From positions 1 through 64,000 of the forward strand of contig CP048724.1 in assembly GCA_022641835.1 (NCBI GenBank): a DNA stretch of 64,000 nucleotides. Reading direction: 5' to 3'. Numbering within the stretch: position 1 is the first letter of the stretch; the number at the start of each line of letters is the position of its first letter. This document shows positions 36,580 through 47,700 of the stretch, piece by piece. This DNA comes from Petasospora fabianii. Lineage: Eukaryota; Ascomycota; Saccharomycetes; Phaffomycetales; Wickerhamomycetaceae. Below the pieces are notes generated by a model, which searched no databases, was not told where the DNA came from, and worked only from the letters and a program-made list of their open reading frames with translations. The translations under genes were made by a program, and so were the position numbers.

Positions 36580-36932
36580 GATAAGACTTGCTTAGTAAGC
36601 ACGAATTTTTAAAGGGAAGTTGGGGAGTGATGTTAACCACTGTCCTTCGAGACACACAGGCGCACACACACACAATTTAACGACGAAATGACTTTGATCA
36701 TGAAGTAGAAGTAAGCATTAGATCATGCATTAATAATCACTAATTTGCGCACTGCTGGCCGCTCCAATCCGTGGCGACTGATGCGCTGTCCTCTTCGGGT
36801 GTGTGGGTGTCGTGCGGGCACTCTCGTCGCGTGTCGCGTTGCGATGATCATCAAACGATTTGGCACTTTTTCTTGCCACCGTTCTCTAGAATTGGTAAAA
36901 CTACCGCTTCAACTCACTCCAAACTCTTTAAG
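36580..36932. other. Intergenic, ERO1 promoter
   Basis: 353 bp. It includes a run of CACACA-type bases near 36660 and GCGTGTCG at 36829-36836, resembling the yeast UPRE. The open frame of ERO1 extends upstream to 36771 in this region, but the extension carries no signal peptide. Confidence 0.5.
36829..36836 (+). promoter_or_regulatory. UPRE-like GCGTGTCG before ERO1
   Basis: GCGTGTCG matches the last eight bases of the UPRE core CAGCGTGTCG bound by Hac1, 97-104 bp upstream of the ERO1 ATG. ERO1 is a known Hac1 target in S. cerevisiae. Confidence 0.4.
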
Positions 36933-38426
36933 ATGCGTGCAGACTTGCTAGTGGCATTCTCTGCTCTATCACCGGTCCTTGCTGTCGCTGGATCGCTCTT
37001 TTCGATCGACACAGATGAGTTACTCAGCAACAGCTGCTGCGATCTCACGTACGCCCAAATCAACACCGTCAATGAACGAGTGAGACCGAAGTTGGCCCAG
37101 CTCGTTACAGAGGACTACTTTAAGCACTACAAGTTCAATATTGATATGAACTGTCCTTTCTTTGAATGTCAATCCATTTGCTTCTCTCCTGGCTGCCAGC
37201 TCGACCTAGACGTGCACACTCAGGACTACGACCTTGACCTTGAAAATGACAACAAACTCGGTGATCTAAACGAGGACTCCTTCCTTGATCTGCTTTGCCC
37301 AACAGACAACCAAAACAACGTTATCAAAAGTGAAGAATGGTGTGAGTTTAATGACAAGAACGGTGTCATCATCGACATCACCAGAAATCCTGAGAGATTC
37401 ACCGGATACATCCCAACCCCAGAACAGAACATTTGGCAGATGATCTACCAGCATCACTTAGAAGGTGAGTGTCCAATGGAGCAGCAAGTGTTCTATCAAA
37501 TAATATCCGGCTTCCACAGCTCCGTGTCTACACATCTCTCGAATGAATACTATAACAACGTCACCAACACTTGGGAACCAAATCTTGAGCTCTTCAATTT
37601 TAAGGTTGGTGATCATCCAGAAAGAGTTGCTAATATTTATTTCAACTATGCACTGATATCCCGTGCCATCTTGAAGTTGGAGCCATACCTCCCAGAGATT
37701 ACATTCAACCAGCACAACTCTGCTAATAACCAGCAGATCAAGAGTGAGATCAAACAGATCCTTCATGAACTTCCACACGATCTTGACGTCTTCAACGAAA
37801 ACCTTGTCTTCCAGGACCATGGAATCAGAGATGACTTCAAAGCTAAGTTTAAGAATGTTACTAAGTTGATGGATTGTGTCACTTGCGATAGATGTCGTCT
37901 CTGGGGTAAGATCCAGTCCATGGGATATGCCACGGCTCTTAAGATCTTATTTGAGAACCCAAAGAGCATTAAGTCTCTTCAAAAGAATGAGATCATGAGC
38001 TTGTTCAACACCTTCGACAGACTCACAAAATCTATTCAATCTATCCAGAACTTCAATCACTTGCAAGCTCTCAAGGATGCATCAGCTGATCAGGAAAAAG
38101 AAGAGCAATTCAAAGCCCCACTTCTTGACGATTATGAAGATGACCTTCTAGATATTCCGGAAGATCAAAGTGAAGAACCACTGGAGGAATACGTTCCAAA
38201 GGACGGTAAGTCAGTCAAAACTGCCTTCTGGGAGGAGATCGATGCTGTATGGGGTGCCATCAAATTTATCTTCCAGAGCTACATCGATCTACCACACAAC
38301 TTGAAGAACTACGTGCTGTACCATGGTTACATTATGTGGGCTAAGTTTATTGGTGACAGAGATTTCAGTGCACAGAAGAATGAGGAGTATTTGCACAACA
38401 TCGTTGCTGCCACGTTGAATCATTAA
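36933..38426 (+). CDS. ERO1: ER thiol oxidase Ero1
   Basis: A 497-residue FAD-dependent oxidase that reoxidises protein disulfide isomerase in the ER, passing electrons to oxygen. The Met at 36933 starts a clear signal peptide (MRADLLVAFSALSPVLAVAG), so I choose it over the longer frame from 36771. The SIDTDELLSNSCCDLTYAQIN block is followed by C74, C79, C83 and C88 (the NCPFFECQSIC region), corresponding to the shuttle disulfide. The active-site CxxCxxC is C315, C318 and C321 in DCVTCDRCRLWGKIQ. WQMIYQHHLEGECPMEQQVFYQIISGFHSSVSTHL lines the FAD site. The yeast protein is 563 aa, so this one has a shorter C-terminus. A UPRE-like site is upstream. Confidence 0.95.
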   Translation: MRADLLVAFSALSPVLAVAGSLFSIDTDELLSNSCCDLTYAQINTVNERVRPKLAQLVTEDYFKHYKFNIDMNCPFFECQSICFSPGCQLDLDVHTQDYDLDLENDNKLGDLNEDSFLDLLCPTDNQNNVIKSEEWCEFNDKNGVIIDITRNPERFTGYIPTPEQNIWQMIYQHHLEGECPMEQQVFYQIISGFHSSVSTHLSNEYYNNVTNTWEPNLELFNFKVGDHPERVANIYFNYALISRAILKLEPYLPEITFNQHNSANNQQIKSEIKQILHELPHDLDVFNENLVFQDHGIRDDFKAKFKNVTKLMDCVTCDRCRLWGKIQSMGYATALKILFENPKSIKSLQKNEIMSLFNTFDRLTKSIQSIQNFNHLQALKDASADQEKEEQFKAPLLDDYEDDLLDIPEDQSEEPLEEYVPKDGKSVKTAFWEEIDAVWGAIKFIFQSYIDLPHNLKNYVLYHGYIMWAKFIGDRDFSAQKNEEYLHNIVAATLNH

Positions 38427-38616
38427 AAGATCAACAAAAAGAAAAAGAATAGTCGAGATAGAGGGTTGCTCGGCTACTGCATAGAGGTGTAGACTCAACT
38501 CCAATCCAGTATACGAATTTACGATCATACACTCGATTTTCTATTCGTAGATATATGCAACTTTTATAAAATTAAATATGCAAATGTGCAAAGACCAACA
38601 TCGCCATTAGGGCATG

Positions 38617-41601
38617 TCATCCAAACGTCATAGTAATGTTTTCTGTCACTGGAAATTCATCGTCGTCATCATCATACAATTCGTCTTTTGATTCTTCATG
38701 TTCTTCTTCATCCTTGCCAATACTGGAGGAGTCATAATCGGGAGCTGGTTCGATTGTTTTGTGAGTCGGCACACCAGCATTTGCGAGATTTGCGGGACCA
38801 ACCTTTTCCTGAGTCTGCTCGATCTTCCTGTCGTTTTTCATATCATCCTTCTTATCAAATGAGGTACGTTCATCAATGATATCATCCTCCTCAGCCAATG
38901 AAAGACCTTCTCTGCTTTTCGAAAAGTTTTGTTCCAGGGTTTCGTCACTCTTGGAAGTGTCCTCCTCCTTCAATTTTATATTCTCAACTTTATCCATCAT
39001 CCTATCAACATCAAACTCGCCCAATGATTCAGCTGTTGACGCGCGAGATAACGTGTCTTGACTGCTGTTCCTAGACTCCGAGTACATCTCCCACCATTCT
39101 TTCTTCTTTGGCTTCATCCATTTGGACAAAAACCCTTTCTTCTTGGTATCACCCTCTTGTTCGAGCTGCTTACGAGCTTCTTGGAATTCTGATATCAGCT
39201 TTCTTTGACGTTCAGTGGCTTCGGGATCTGGTTCGTCAATTTCCACAAACTCTTCTGAAAGAACTCTGAATCCCATTTTCTTCAACAACCTGGGCATAGC
39301 GGTACGGTATCCCATATGCCCCTCAACCAAGTTGGTGCAGTCAAAGTTTTCAATACCCTCAATACGTTCGATAGGCGAGAGACCTGTAACTCTTCTTAAA
39401 CCACCACTGGTGGCCCTGAAAAGGTATCCCAAGATCCAATCCTTCTTGGAGTATCCATTGACAAAACGTCCAGAAGCAACAGATCTCGCAAGCATGAGTT
39501 GTTCACTGGATCCGACAACAGGAGCACCAAATACAATGACATCCTCAACGAGGCCCTGTGCTCCTCTCTTAGCTAGCTCGAGAAGACATGAGTAGATCAC
39601 ACGGGCACCAATGGAGAAACCAATCAGTGTCACTGGACGTTCACCTAAGTTACGAGCAATGAGTGTATCAGCAAGGACCATACCAGCCTTCCAGGCACGA
39701 TCCAAAGACACGTTCCATGGATTATCGATGATGTATTTTAGTTTGGAAAGAGCCATAGGCAACTGAAGGGCACCCATCAAGGCCGTCAAGATTGTAGCAC
39801 CAAGCAGTTGTTGGACCGATTGCGTCAAAATTTCCGAAGCTAGGATACCAATGGTCTCACCCATGGATTGGAGCATCTCAGGTTCCCAAAGGACAGAGTA
39901 CAAATCACCCATCACAGGATCCACCGTGGAGAAGGGAAGTCTCACATCATCAGATTTGGAGTTGATCCAGCCAGAGACAGTGATAATGAGATTAGTTCTT
40001 TTGTTGTTGTGCAATGGAACAAATTCAAATGTCTTCACATCACCAACTCTTTTCATCATACCAGTGGAGCCTGCCCTGGCACCTAACGCAGTGCTTCCAA
40101 GAGCGATGATGGTCGTACCACCAGCACCAGCGAGGAAACCAGCGGTTCCGCCAATTCCAATTGTAGAAAGACCAGCTGCGATACCTGCACCAATGACAGG
40201 AGCGAGCAGACCTCCACTGAGTCCGAGAACGAGAGACCCACCAACGGTGGCGAGACCAACGTACATGTACTTCTTTCTCTTGGCGAGCCTTCTTCTGGTC
40301 TTCAAAATTTGCTCCTCGTTCCACACTTGTTCCGACGTGTCTTCAAGTTCCAAAGCCTCGGTGATTCTTCTCTCAAACTGGTAGACATCAAGTTGGTCGA
40401 TTCCCAAGTATTCGGAAAACTTCATCAGTAGCGTTCTCGAGCGTGCATCGTATATCGAGTCCGAGATTAGCATCAAAAACAGATCACATATTACCGTCCA
40501 ACGGACATCAACTTCAAGCTGTTGCTCATGAATAGCATCCTCTGGTCTGACGATGCCCTTCTTCATCTCTTCCACGTGATTACGATCTTCATTTGTCTCA
40601 CTTTCAGCCTTCTTCTCATACACTGGATTGGCAATGACGCTAGTTCTCTTCAAAGAGCATGCGAGGTCTTCTGGATCAATATTGTGAGACACCAGGGAAT
40701 CCACCATCTTCACTTCTTCTTCGGGAATGTCGAGGTGGTAGTAGATACGGTTCATGATCTTCATTTGCCAAAAGCCCATACTGGACTGTGCGGCATGCAT
40801 CCGCTTCACAAATTTGGAATTCCCCGATTTTGCTGTATTCGTAACACCTGATTTTGCCAGAGAAGCAGCCATATCAGTCATAACAAGCTTCACTAGACCA
40901 ACATATGCCAGCTTCTCTGAGTCTGTGAGAAGATCTTTGGTGGTGTTTAGCTGGTCAGCTGCTGAATGGGACTCTGCAAAGAGGTCATCATCAACGTCAT
41001 CGAATGAATCATCTTCAGTCCCATACTCACCATACAATTGATTGTTTTTCTCGGTGATAGCGGTCTTGGATCCATTTCTAGACTTGAACAAGAAAGCAGT
41101 TTTTGAATCTGCCTCGTGGTATCTCGCAGCCTGTTCCTCAGCGGCAATCTTGGTGTAGCCAAAAGTCGTAGCGAACATGTCGTCTTGCCGAAGCTTCGGA
41201 TCATCAAACTTATCAACGAGTATCTCACCTTTGTCACCAAACACCTCATGATCATTCGCTGTCTCCATCTCTTGCCAGTCATCGTCTTCGAGATCAACAC
41301 TGAGATTGACCTTGTCCCTCGTAGTCGACTGCGCGGTTGACGTCTCCGTTTCATGCCTCATTTCTTGGCTTGTGGAGATGGGCTGATTTAATTCGCTGTC
41401 TGGCTCTGGCCTATCGATATTTCGAGTTATCGACTTGAGTTTACCACCACTGAGAGCGAACTCGGTGTACTGTGGCGAGAGATTGTCCTCACCGGAGTTG
41501 GTGAGCTGTCGTTGGTCCATCTTGATGGGTAGTCGTACGCGCTGTTGTGAGGGTTTCTGACGTGGCGCCTTCTCACGGTTCTGGACTGCGGTGCAATGCA
41601 A
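38617..41601 (-). CDS. MIL1: DUF726 alpha/beta-hydrolase membrane protein, Mil1 (YFL034W) type
   Basis: 994 residues from the first Met; an inner Met at residue 28 (MDQRQLTN) is an alternative. An acidic, disordered N-part precedes a DUF726/TMCO4-type region from about residue 450. This has a Gly/Ala-rich hairpin of membrane segments (VGGSLVLGLSGGLLAPVIGAG and following) and then an alpha/beta-hydrolase block with LIGFSIGARV, a GxSxG nucleophile elbow, and VIVFGAPVVGSSEQL. GHMGYRTAMPRLLKKMG near the end carries a probable catalytic His. The C-terminal 200 residues are charged and Ser/Glu-rich. S. cerevisiae Mil1 is a poorly studied putative lipase interacting with the clathrin adaptor Mu1-like protein. 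Substrate unknown. Confidence 0.85.
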   Translation of the reverse strand: MHCTAVQNREKAPRQKPSQQRVRLPIKMDQRQLTNSGEDNLSPQYTEFALSGGKLKSITRNIDRPEPDSELNQPISTSQEMRHETETSTAQSTTRDKVNLSVDLEDDDWQEMETANDHEVFGDKGEILVDKFDDPKLRQDDMFATTFGYTKIAAEEQAARYHEADSKTAFLFKSRNGSKTAITEKNNQLYGEYGTEDDSFDDVDDDLFAESHSAADQLNTTKDLLTDSEKLAYVGLVKLVMTDMAASLAKSGVTNTAKSGNSKFVKRMHAAQSSMGFWQMKIMNRIYYHLDIPEEEVKMVDSLVSHNIDPEDLACSLKRTSVIANPVYEKKAESETNEDRNHVEEMKKGIVRPEDAIHEQQLEVDVRWTVICDLFLMLISDSIYDARSRTLLMKFSEYLGIDQLDVYQFERRITEALELEDTSEQVWNEEQILKTRRRLAKRKKYMYVGLATVGGSLVLGLSGGLLAPVIGAGIAAGLSTIGIGGTAGFLAGAGGTTIIALGSTALGARAGSTGMMKRVGDVKTFEFVPLHNNKRTNLIITVSGWINSKSDDVRLPFSTVDPVMGDLYSVLWEPEMLQSMGETIGILASEILTQSVQQLLGATILTALMGALQLPMALSKLKYIIDNPWNVSLDRAWKAGMVLADTLIARNLGERPVTLIGFSIGARVIYSCLLELAKRGAQGLVEDVIVFGAPVVGSSEQLMLARSVASGRFVNGYSKKDWILGYLFRATSGGLRRVTGLSPIERIEGIENFDCTNLVEGHMGYRTAMPRLLKKMGFRVLSEEFVEIDEPDPEATERQRKLISEFQEARKQLEQEGDTKKKGFLSKWMKPKKKEWWEMYSESRNSSQDTLSRASTAESLGEFDVDRMMDKVENIKLKEEDTSKSDETLEQNFSKSREGLSLAEEDDIIDERTSFDKKDDMKNDRKIEQTQEKVGPANLANAGVPTHKTIEPAPDYDSSSIGKDEEEHEESKDELYDDDDDEFPVTENITMTFG

Positions 41602-41932
41602 AAAAAGTGACCAAAGTTTTGAATCCCGCCGCTGTATAGTTTCACGGAGAAGGTCTCTCTACCTGGTCTGTGAGTATTGGACGGGACGCTGACGTGAAGC
41701 GATAATCACCGTGGCCGAGTGTAATGTGACAGACCCACATCCTCTGCGGAGATACTTCAGATTTTCGCGAAAGTCTGATAATCAGGAATCTGCCGTTTTC
41801 TCACGGGCACGCCTTTAAGGCCTTCATCGGAGTCACTCGGAGCCCCAGACAGCGGCATTCAAAACATACAAAGAGCTACATTCGCTGGACACAGCGAGCA
41901 GAGTCCTACACATACTCCACATACCGACTGCT
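41602..41932. other. Divergent intergenic region MIL1 / Zn2Cys6 regulator
   Basis: 331 bp shared by MIL1 (minus) and the regulator at 41933 (plus). I see CGGAGA repeats (41645, 41750-41755) and a CGAG-rich stretch, but no clear TATA or RNA gene. Confidence 0.4.
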
Positions 41933-43546
41933 ATGAGCTCGCCCGACAAAGTCTCCAAACCCAAGAAAGCCACTCGTTCGCGTGCCGGCTGCTCGAACTG
42001 CAAGAAGCGCAAGAAGAAGTGTGATGAGATTAAGCCAATCTGCACCGGTTGCTACAAGAGGAACCTAGTGTGTCAGTACGGCGACGATGAGCTCGAGCTT
42101 GTAGACGATCAAAATGAGGACGTCAAGATCACTACTGTACCATGGAGGGATCTGCTCAACGACGACGCCATCGAGCAGCTGCTCACCCCATGGCAAGACC
42201 CAGAGTTGCAGCCATTGCTTGAGCTAAGATCGCTGGACTTCGACTTCGAGTTCGACCTCGGGATCAAAAACGACAACAATGAAATTGAGCCGCTGCTTAT
42301 GCTTGACTTCCCGACAGAGATCACACGAAAAGAGCTAATATACCTTGAGAGTTTCTGCAAACAAGTGCTACCTGAGTTATCCGTCCTGCCACAAGAGATC
42401 AACCATTATATTCGACTATTTGTGCCCATGGCGATGAAAGACAGAGCTGTACTCTACTGCCTCATATGCTGGGGCTATAGAATCAGGAAAAGTCATAGTG
42501 CAGACTACCAGGCAAGGGATGAAGAGTACGAAAAGTATCTGAAACTTGTGAACCGTTTACTAGAGGCTAAGGAGAATGATTTGGGAAAGTTCAACTTTGT
42601 CTCATCTGTCATATCATACCTGCTATTGGTATCAATGGAAGTATCTTTCGGAGACACCAAGATGTGGGCTCCGCTATTTGCGAGCTGCTTCAACTTGATC
42701 AATAAGATGCCAGGTGGATTTCTGTATCTATCGAAAGAGTGCGGTCTCGAAGGTGTCATCCTTGCTGAGTGTTTCATCTACTTTGATGTACTCGCGTCCC
42801 AATCCAACGAGAATGGTACTTTCTATCCTCTGTCAGAGTACACTGAGGTACTCAAAGGCGATTCAACACTTCTTCATGACCCATTCCAAGGATGCATGCG
42901 TCCACTTGCCCTTCAGTTGGCAAAGACAGTCACCTTGCTCGTCGAGTACAACACACTCCGCATCACTGCAACAACTCCAGACTCAAGCACATCCCGTTTC
43001 GATAAGTTTTCTGATTCGTCAATGGGGAACTGCGATCGCTATAGTGTCATCTCTGAGATGTTGGAGAAGGCAAACAACCTGGATAACGAAATCAGTTTCT
43101 GCAAACCAGACATGGGTGTGTTGAAGATGTTGAGAACTAGAGACGATTTGGAGAACCATCTCACGATGTTTGAGGCTATGCAAATTGCTACCCAGTTGTA
43201 CCTGAGACAGGTCATTAAGAACCTACCTCCTATAGTACCGGAGGTTGAGATGTTGACTGTGAATTTGAAGCAGGATATGAAATTCTTAGTTGAAAAGGAG
43301 ATCTTCAAGAAAAATTTGGCGTTTCCTATGCTAATGCTCGGCCTGTGTGTCAATACTGCTCAGGACAGAGAGGAAGTCAAGGAGTTTTTTGAGAGTCTTG
43401 TGAAGATGTGTGGCTATCTCAGTAGCTATCAGAGAATTTGGATGGTGATTCAAAAGGTGTGGGAACTCAACAATAATGGTCAGGTGTATGTTGACTGGTT
43501 TAAGATAACAAATCAGATGGGGTGGAAGTTGAACTTGGCTCGTTGA
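41933..43546 (+). CDS. Zn2Cys6 transcription factor, unidentified
   Basis: A 537-residue regulator. The zinc cluster is at the very N-terminus: C20, C23, C30, C37, C40 and C47 in RSRAGCSNCKKRKKKCDEIKPIC-type spacing, preceded by Lys/Arg. No coiled-coil dimer motif is obvious after it. Residues about 110-530 are helical and resemble the fungal-specific domain 2 (Fungal_trans_2) found in Lys14/Upc2-like regulators (LIYLESFCKQVLPELSVLP, AMKDRAVLYCLICWG). The target genes cannot be told. Neighbours give no pathway hint: MIL1 is divergent and ATG2 downstream. Confidence 0.85.
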   Translation: MSSPDKVSKPKKATRSRAGCSNCKKRKKKCDEIKPICTGCYKRNLVCQYGDDELELVDDQNEDVKITTVPWRDLLNDDAIEQLLTPWQDPELQPLLELRSLDFDFEFDLGIKNDNNEIEPLLMLDFPTEITRKELIYLESFCKQVLPELSVLPQEINHYIRLFVPMAMKDRAVLYCLICWGYRIRKSHSADYQARDEEYEKYLKLVNRLLEAKENDLGKFNFVSSVISYLLLVSMEVSFGDTKMWAPLFASCFNLINKMPGGFLYLSKECGLEGVILAECFIYFDVLASQSNENGTFYPLSEYTEVLKGDSTLLHDPFQGCMRPLALQLAKTVTLLVEYNTLRITATTPDSSTSRFDKFSDSSMGNCDRYSVISEMLEKANNLDNEISFCKPDMGVLKMLRTRDDLENHLTMFEAMQIATQLYLRQVIKNLPPIVPEVEMLTVNLKQDMKFLVEKEIFKKNLAFPMLMLGLCVNTAQDREEVKEFFESLVKMCGYLSSYQRIWMVIQKVWELNNNGQVYVDWFKITNQMGWKLNLAR

Positions 43547-44720
43547 CCTCTTGATCGGTCTAATCTACTTCTACATTCTACACTTACAGGTCTGTGGACC
43601 ATTTTAATGAATTTTTTCGTTGCATTTTAGTAGATTTCTTTCAGTTTCCAGGAATGAGTAAGAGACTGTAGTAGCAGCTACAATGTGCCCCGCGCAGAGA
43701 ACCTAAGAATAAACCGAAGACCCACCTGGACACCACTTGCTTGATAAGTATCTCAATTTATTAGCTTTGAGTCGAACTAAAGACTTTTGAGCATATAAAA
43801 ACTAACAGAGAAATATTAAGAGCATTTAATCTCGTACTATCAGCCTTGTACATCCTTTTTTTAAGCCGGTTTATCAGATTTAAAGTTCTAGTTTCCTTTG
43901 AAACTACTGATATTTTTATCTAACTTCATTTTCTGTTAAATAATAAAGATCAAAAACCCAAAAAGTAAGGCTACAAGCCATTTTAAAGCCCCAAAAGACA
44001 CTAGACTGTTTTTGTTGAATATATAGAAGGAGTATGTGAGACCACTTTGCATCCGATCATCGAACGATCATGAAGAAGATGAGGATGAAGTCAAAAGAGG
44101 TGTCCAGGTTTCCAACAGATAAAATGAACGGATTTTGGTTGCCCGTTGAGAGGGATCGCAGCTGGTCCATGATTTCTGCTACGGACTAAGAGAATACTGC
44201 GGATCTAAGAGAATACTGCGCTTCTGCTGCGAAGGAAACAGCTCTTAGATCTGCAACCACCTCATTACAGAGATGAGCCGAGAGATTGAACTGAAGTGCT
44301 GGATGTACCAGGCCGCTAAAACCCGCACTTGGCCGGGGCAAAGATTCGCGAAAAGACGCCAAAATGGCCGGATAAGGAAACCCTTGGGGTAAGCCTGTTG
44401 ATCTTGACAGGAGCGATAAAGACAAAGGGCCAGCCTTCCTCTTCTCTACAATAAAGCACCGCTCAACTCTTCGACGCACACTTGGGAGCAGAAGAATACA
44501 TTGAAAGGGAACTTCGAGCATCTTAGGATCTTCTTGAACACTTCGTATTCGCCAACACACATCCCACCGAGGCGTGAGTTGCTTGCCTTCCGACAAACCC
44601 ATCACGACATCACTAACGCCACCAGTGCTCGTTGATTCTATGGACAACGGAGTCCTATCACATCCTCATTCAAATAACAACTATCACTCATTGAAATAGG
44701 TATCCAGACATTAAGTTACC
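43547..44720. other. 1.17-kb intergenic region upstream of ATG2
   Basis: The left half (43740-43960) is AT-rich with no coding signal. The right half contains a tandem 19-bp duplication and inverted repeat at 44186-44251. A 153-codon minus-strand frame (44186-44647) overlaps the repeats and has no recognisable domain, so I do not call it a gene. TCACTAACGCCACCAG at about 44607-44622 looks like an intron end but has no clear donor. Confidence 0.5.
44186..44251. repeat. 19-bp tandem duplication with matching inverted arm
   Basis: CTAAGAGAATACTGCGGAT (44186-44204) is followed at once by CTAAGAGAATACTGCGCTT (44205-44223), identical in the first 16 bases. GATCTAAGAG (44202-44211) is perfectly complementary to CTCTTAGATC (44242-44251), which could form a stem with a 30-base loop. 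It lies about 470-535 bp upstream of ATG2. Confidence 0.8.
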
Positions 44721-47700
44721 ATGGCTCCGAACTGGATGCCGCAAAACATCCAGAAGAGGCTTCTTCTTTACATCCTTCAACAACTATCCCTTTTTTCAGA
44801 GATCGACCTTTCGAATCTCGAAGTCTCCTTAGGATCCAACAGTCAAGTCACACTCTCTGATGTTGAAATAGACACAGACGCAATTCAAATACCTGGCGTT
44901 TATCTCAGAAATGGAAAGGTAAAGTCGTGCCAACTGACACTCAACGTGAGTGGTGGTGTCACTGTGGAGGCTGATGGGCTCCTACTCACCGTTGCATTAT
45001 CCTCCAATCCAGCAGCACCTGCACAAAAGTCGAAATTTTCCTTGTCACAAAGTACAATGGACCTTGCTCAGAGCATCATTCAGGACGAAGACTTCTCCGA
45101 GACGAATCTCGAGACTCAAGGTTCTGAGCAAGACGACATCCATGACGACATTCCAAGGACCAACTCGAGTGATCCACAGCCTTCAGCACTTAACAACATG
45201 GTGAGTAAAGCTGTGGAGGCAGCTCTTTCCAGGCTTCAAGTTAGCGTGAAAAACATTTCGCTACGGATTATTGTGGATCAAGCAACTCTTGATGTTGAAA
45301 TCAAGGAGGCCAAACTTTCGACGCAAGAGGGAGTGCGTACTGTTGTCGTAAGTGGACTGATGGTATTGGGTATCACTCCTACTGCCAATCCTGGTGAACA
45401 GACTTCTGAGGAAGAGGGAGCCAATGATAAGAACAATGGCTCGACAGAGACGACCAGGAAAGATCACGAGGACACCGTTGAGAACCAATCTAGTGACAGT
45501 GAGAGTGATGACGATGACTTCGATCCCAATCTTATGGCATCGTCTGTAATGGAGAGGTCACAGGCTATGACTAACAGCCTGGTTTACTCCAAAGAGGAAG
45601 CAAGCTCCATTTATATGAGTGCAGCGTCAGACGTATTTGAGTCCCGCCGTCATCAAATGGTTTCATCATCAAGACTTGCCTTCATCACGGACATCACCGT
45701 GACTTTCGCAGGACTAACAGATATCGAGAACCTCAATGTTGAAGTTGGTGAGGTCAGAATTGCTGCCTCTCCAATTCCGCTGACCCTACTGCACATAATC
45801 GAGTCATTTTCGGCTGTTTCATCCAACTCTGAATATGTGAGGTCCTCAAGCCTGAGTCCCAAAACCAAAGGCCCTTCTCAAGGAACACAGGCGGAAACAC
45901 AGGGGGAGAAGTCCCTGGTTGATAAGATTGTGATCAAAAAGGTGCTGCTCAACTTGGTATCTGCGATAAACGAGTCGGGATCATTCTTCAAACCACATGA
46001 GGCCAGCGTCTGCTGTGACACTTTTAGCTTAAGGCAGGTTGATGAACAGAGGTTCTACGGCTCTATCAAGAAAGTTACGGTCGAGAAACATGGCTCATCC
46101 ATCGGCGCATTTGATTCACAGGATGAAAAGAACGATATCAGGTTCGAATTCAATATCAAGACAAGTGACTTCACGCTTCTTCTTGGTAAGGATCTCACAG
46201 TTGATGTTGATCAGGATACTGCTCAGAGGTTGATTAACCTGTCTTCACTCCTCCCACAAGTTGGCGAGTCCCTTGCGAAACAGAAGGCACATCGATCACC
46301 AAAGAAAGTAACCACCGGCACGACCACCGTCCAGACATCGTTGATGACGATCAACTTGAAGCTCTCCGACCGAAAGTCACTGAAACTTAACATTTCACCT
46401 GTGTCATTTGACTCTAAAGAGTCCAATATCTCACTGAAGAAAGCTGCTATTTACAGAGTTGAGGAAGACACATCCACACTACTGGTGAGTGTTCTTAATA
46501 TATCACACAAATCATATCCAGGAGACAAACAGCTGAGAACTTATGATAATAACGGCCATGAGGTGGTTTTACTCACACATGGTGCGTTGGATATTGAGTC
46601 TGTTGAGTTATCACATAACTGGAATGATTTTCTTGATCTCCTCTCAGACTTCGGCGCTTTCAAAGACAAACTCAATTTTGTAAAGGAGGACATAGTCTTT
46701 AAAACGAGGAAGAAGGCCCGTATCTCATCCAACTTGGCTTTCCAGACTAGACTCTCTGTTGGTCTACTGGTCAACTTGAAGTACATCAACTTTAAATTGA
46801 CTGGTGTGACCCAAAAGTTTGGAGATATTGTTGGTAAATTTGAGACTGTGTCACTGATGACCCACAAGGAGGGCTACATCCAAATCCACTCCATGAAGGT
46901 GAATATATCCAGAGAGTTGTCGGCTTTCTCTGAGCCATTTGTTGATGTAATCAATCCAGATGACAGAAGTGCTCCTGTTATTTCGTTGAGAACTCGTGAC
47001 TTCATGACAGTGAATATTCTTCTGAGAAACAGCACCATTGAGTACTACACGAAGTGGCTCAGTATCTTTGATAGCGAGGACAAGACTAGCAAGAGTGGGG
47101 AATCTAGTGGCCTCGCTGAGAGCTCTGCTTCAGACACATACTCTAATGAGCCAAAGATGGAGATCAAGCTGAATCTTGTTGATGTCAGTGTTGGTTTGAA
47201 CCCTGGTAGGCTCTTATCCAAGGCCAATTTGGTAATTCCAAGCGGAAAGATTGATGCTTTGATGGGTCCGAACATAATGGTGAGGTCTGATCTCAGAGGC
47301 TCCTTCCTGGTTCTCATTGATGATATTGCCAACATTGCCAACTACGAAGAGACAAAGGCGAACAGGTCTACAAGGGCATCGTGGTCACAGGTGTCATATT
47401 TCAACGCTAAGGGCTATTCGACAATCGGCAAGTTCAAGGATATCTTTATCAATGTCATGATGAAAAAGAATGTTGCATCTGTTTACGGGGGTACTGAGAC
47501 TTCCAACTGCTTGGTACTTGACATCAACTTGGATTTGTTGGAGATAGACCTATGTGCTGACTCTTCCCATTGCTTGATTCAGCTTATCAACGATTTGAAG
47601 CAGCCCATAACCATCAAGGCAGACGTTAAGTATAAGACAAAAACTAGAGAGGAGATTAACGTATTCGATGATATTGATCAAAATGCGTTTACACGTGAAA

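Noticed and set aside
44186-44647. A 153-codon minus-strand frame upstream of ATG2
   Set aside because: It includes the tandem repeat, has no domain, and the region is better explained as promoter.
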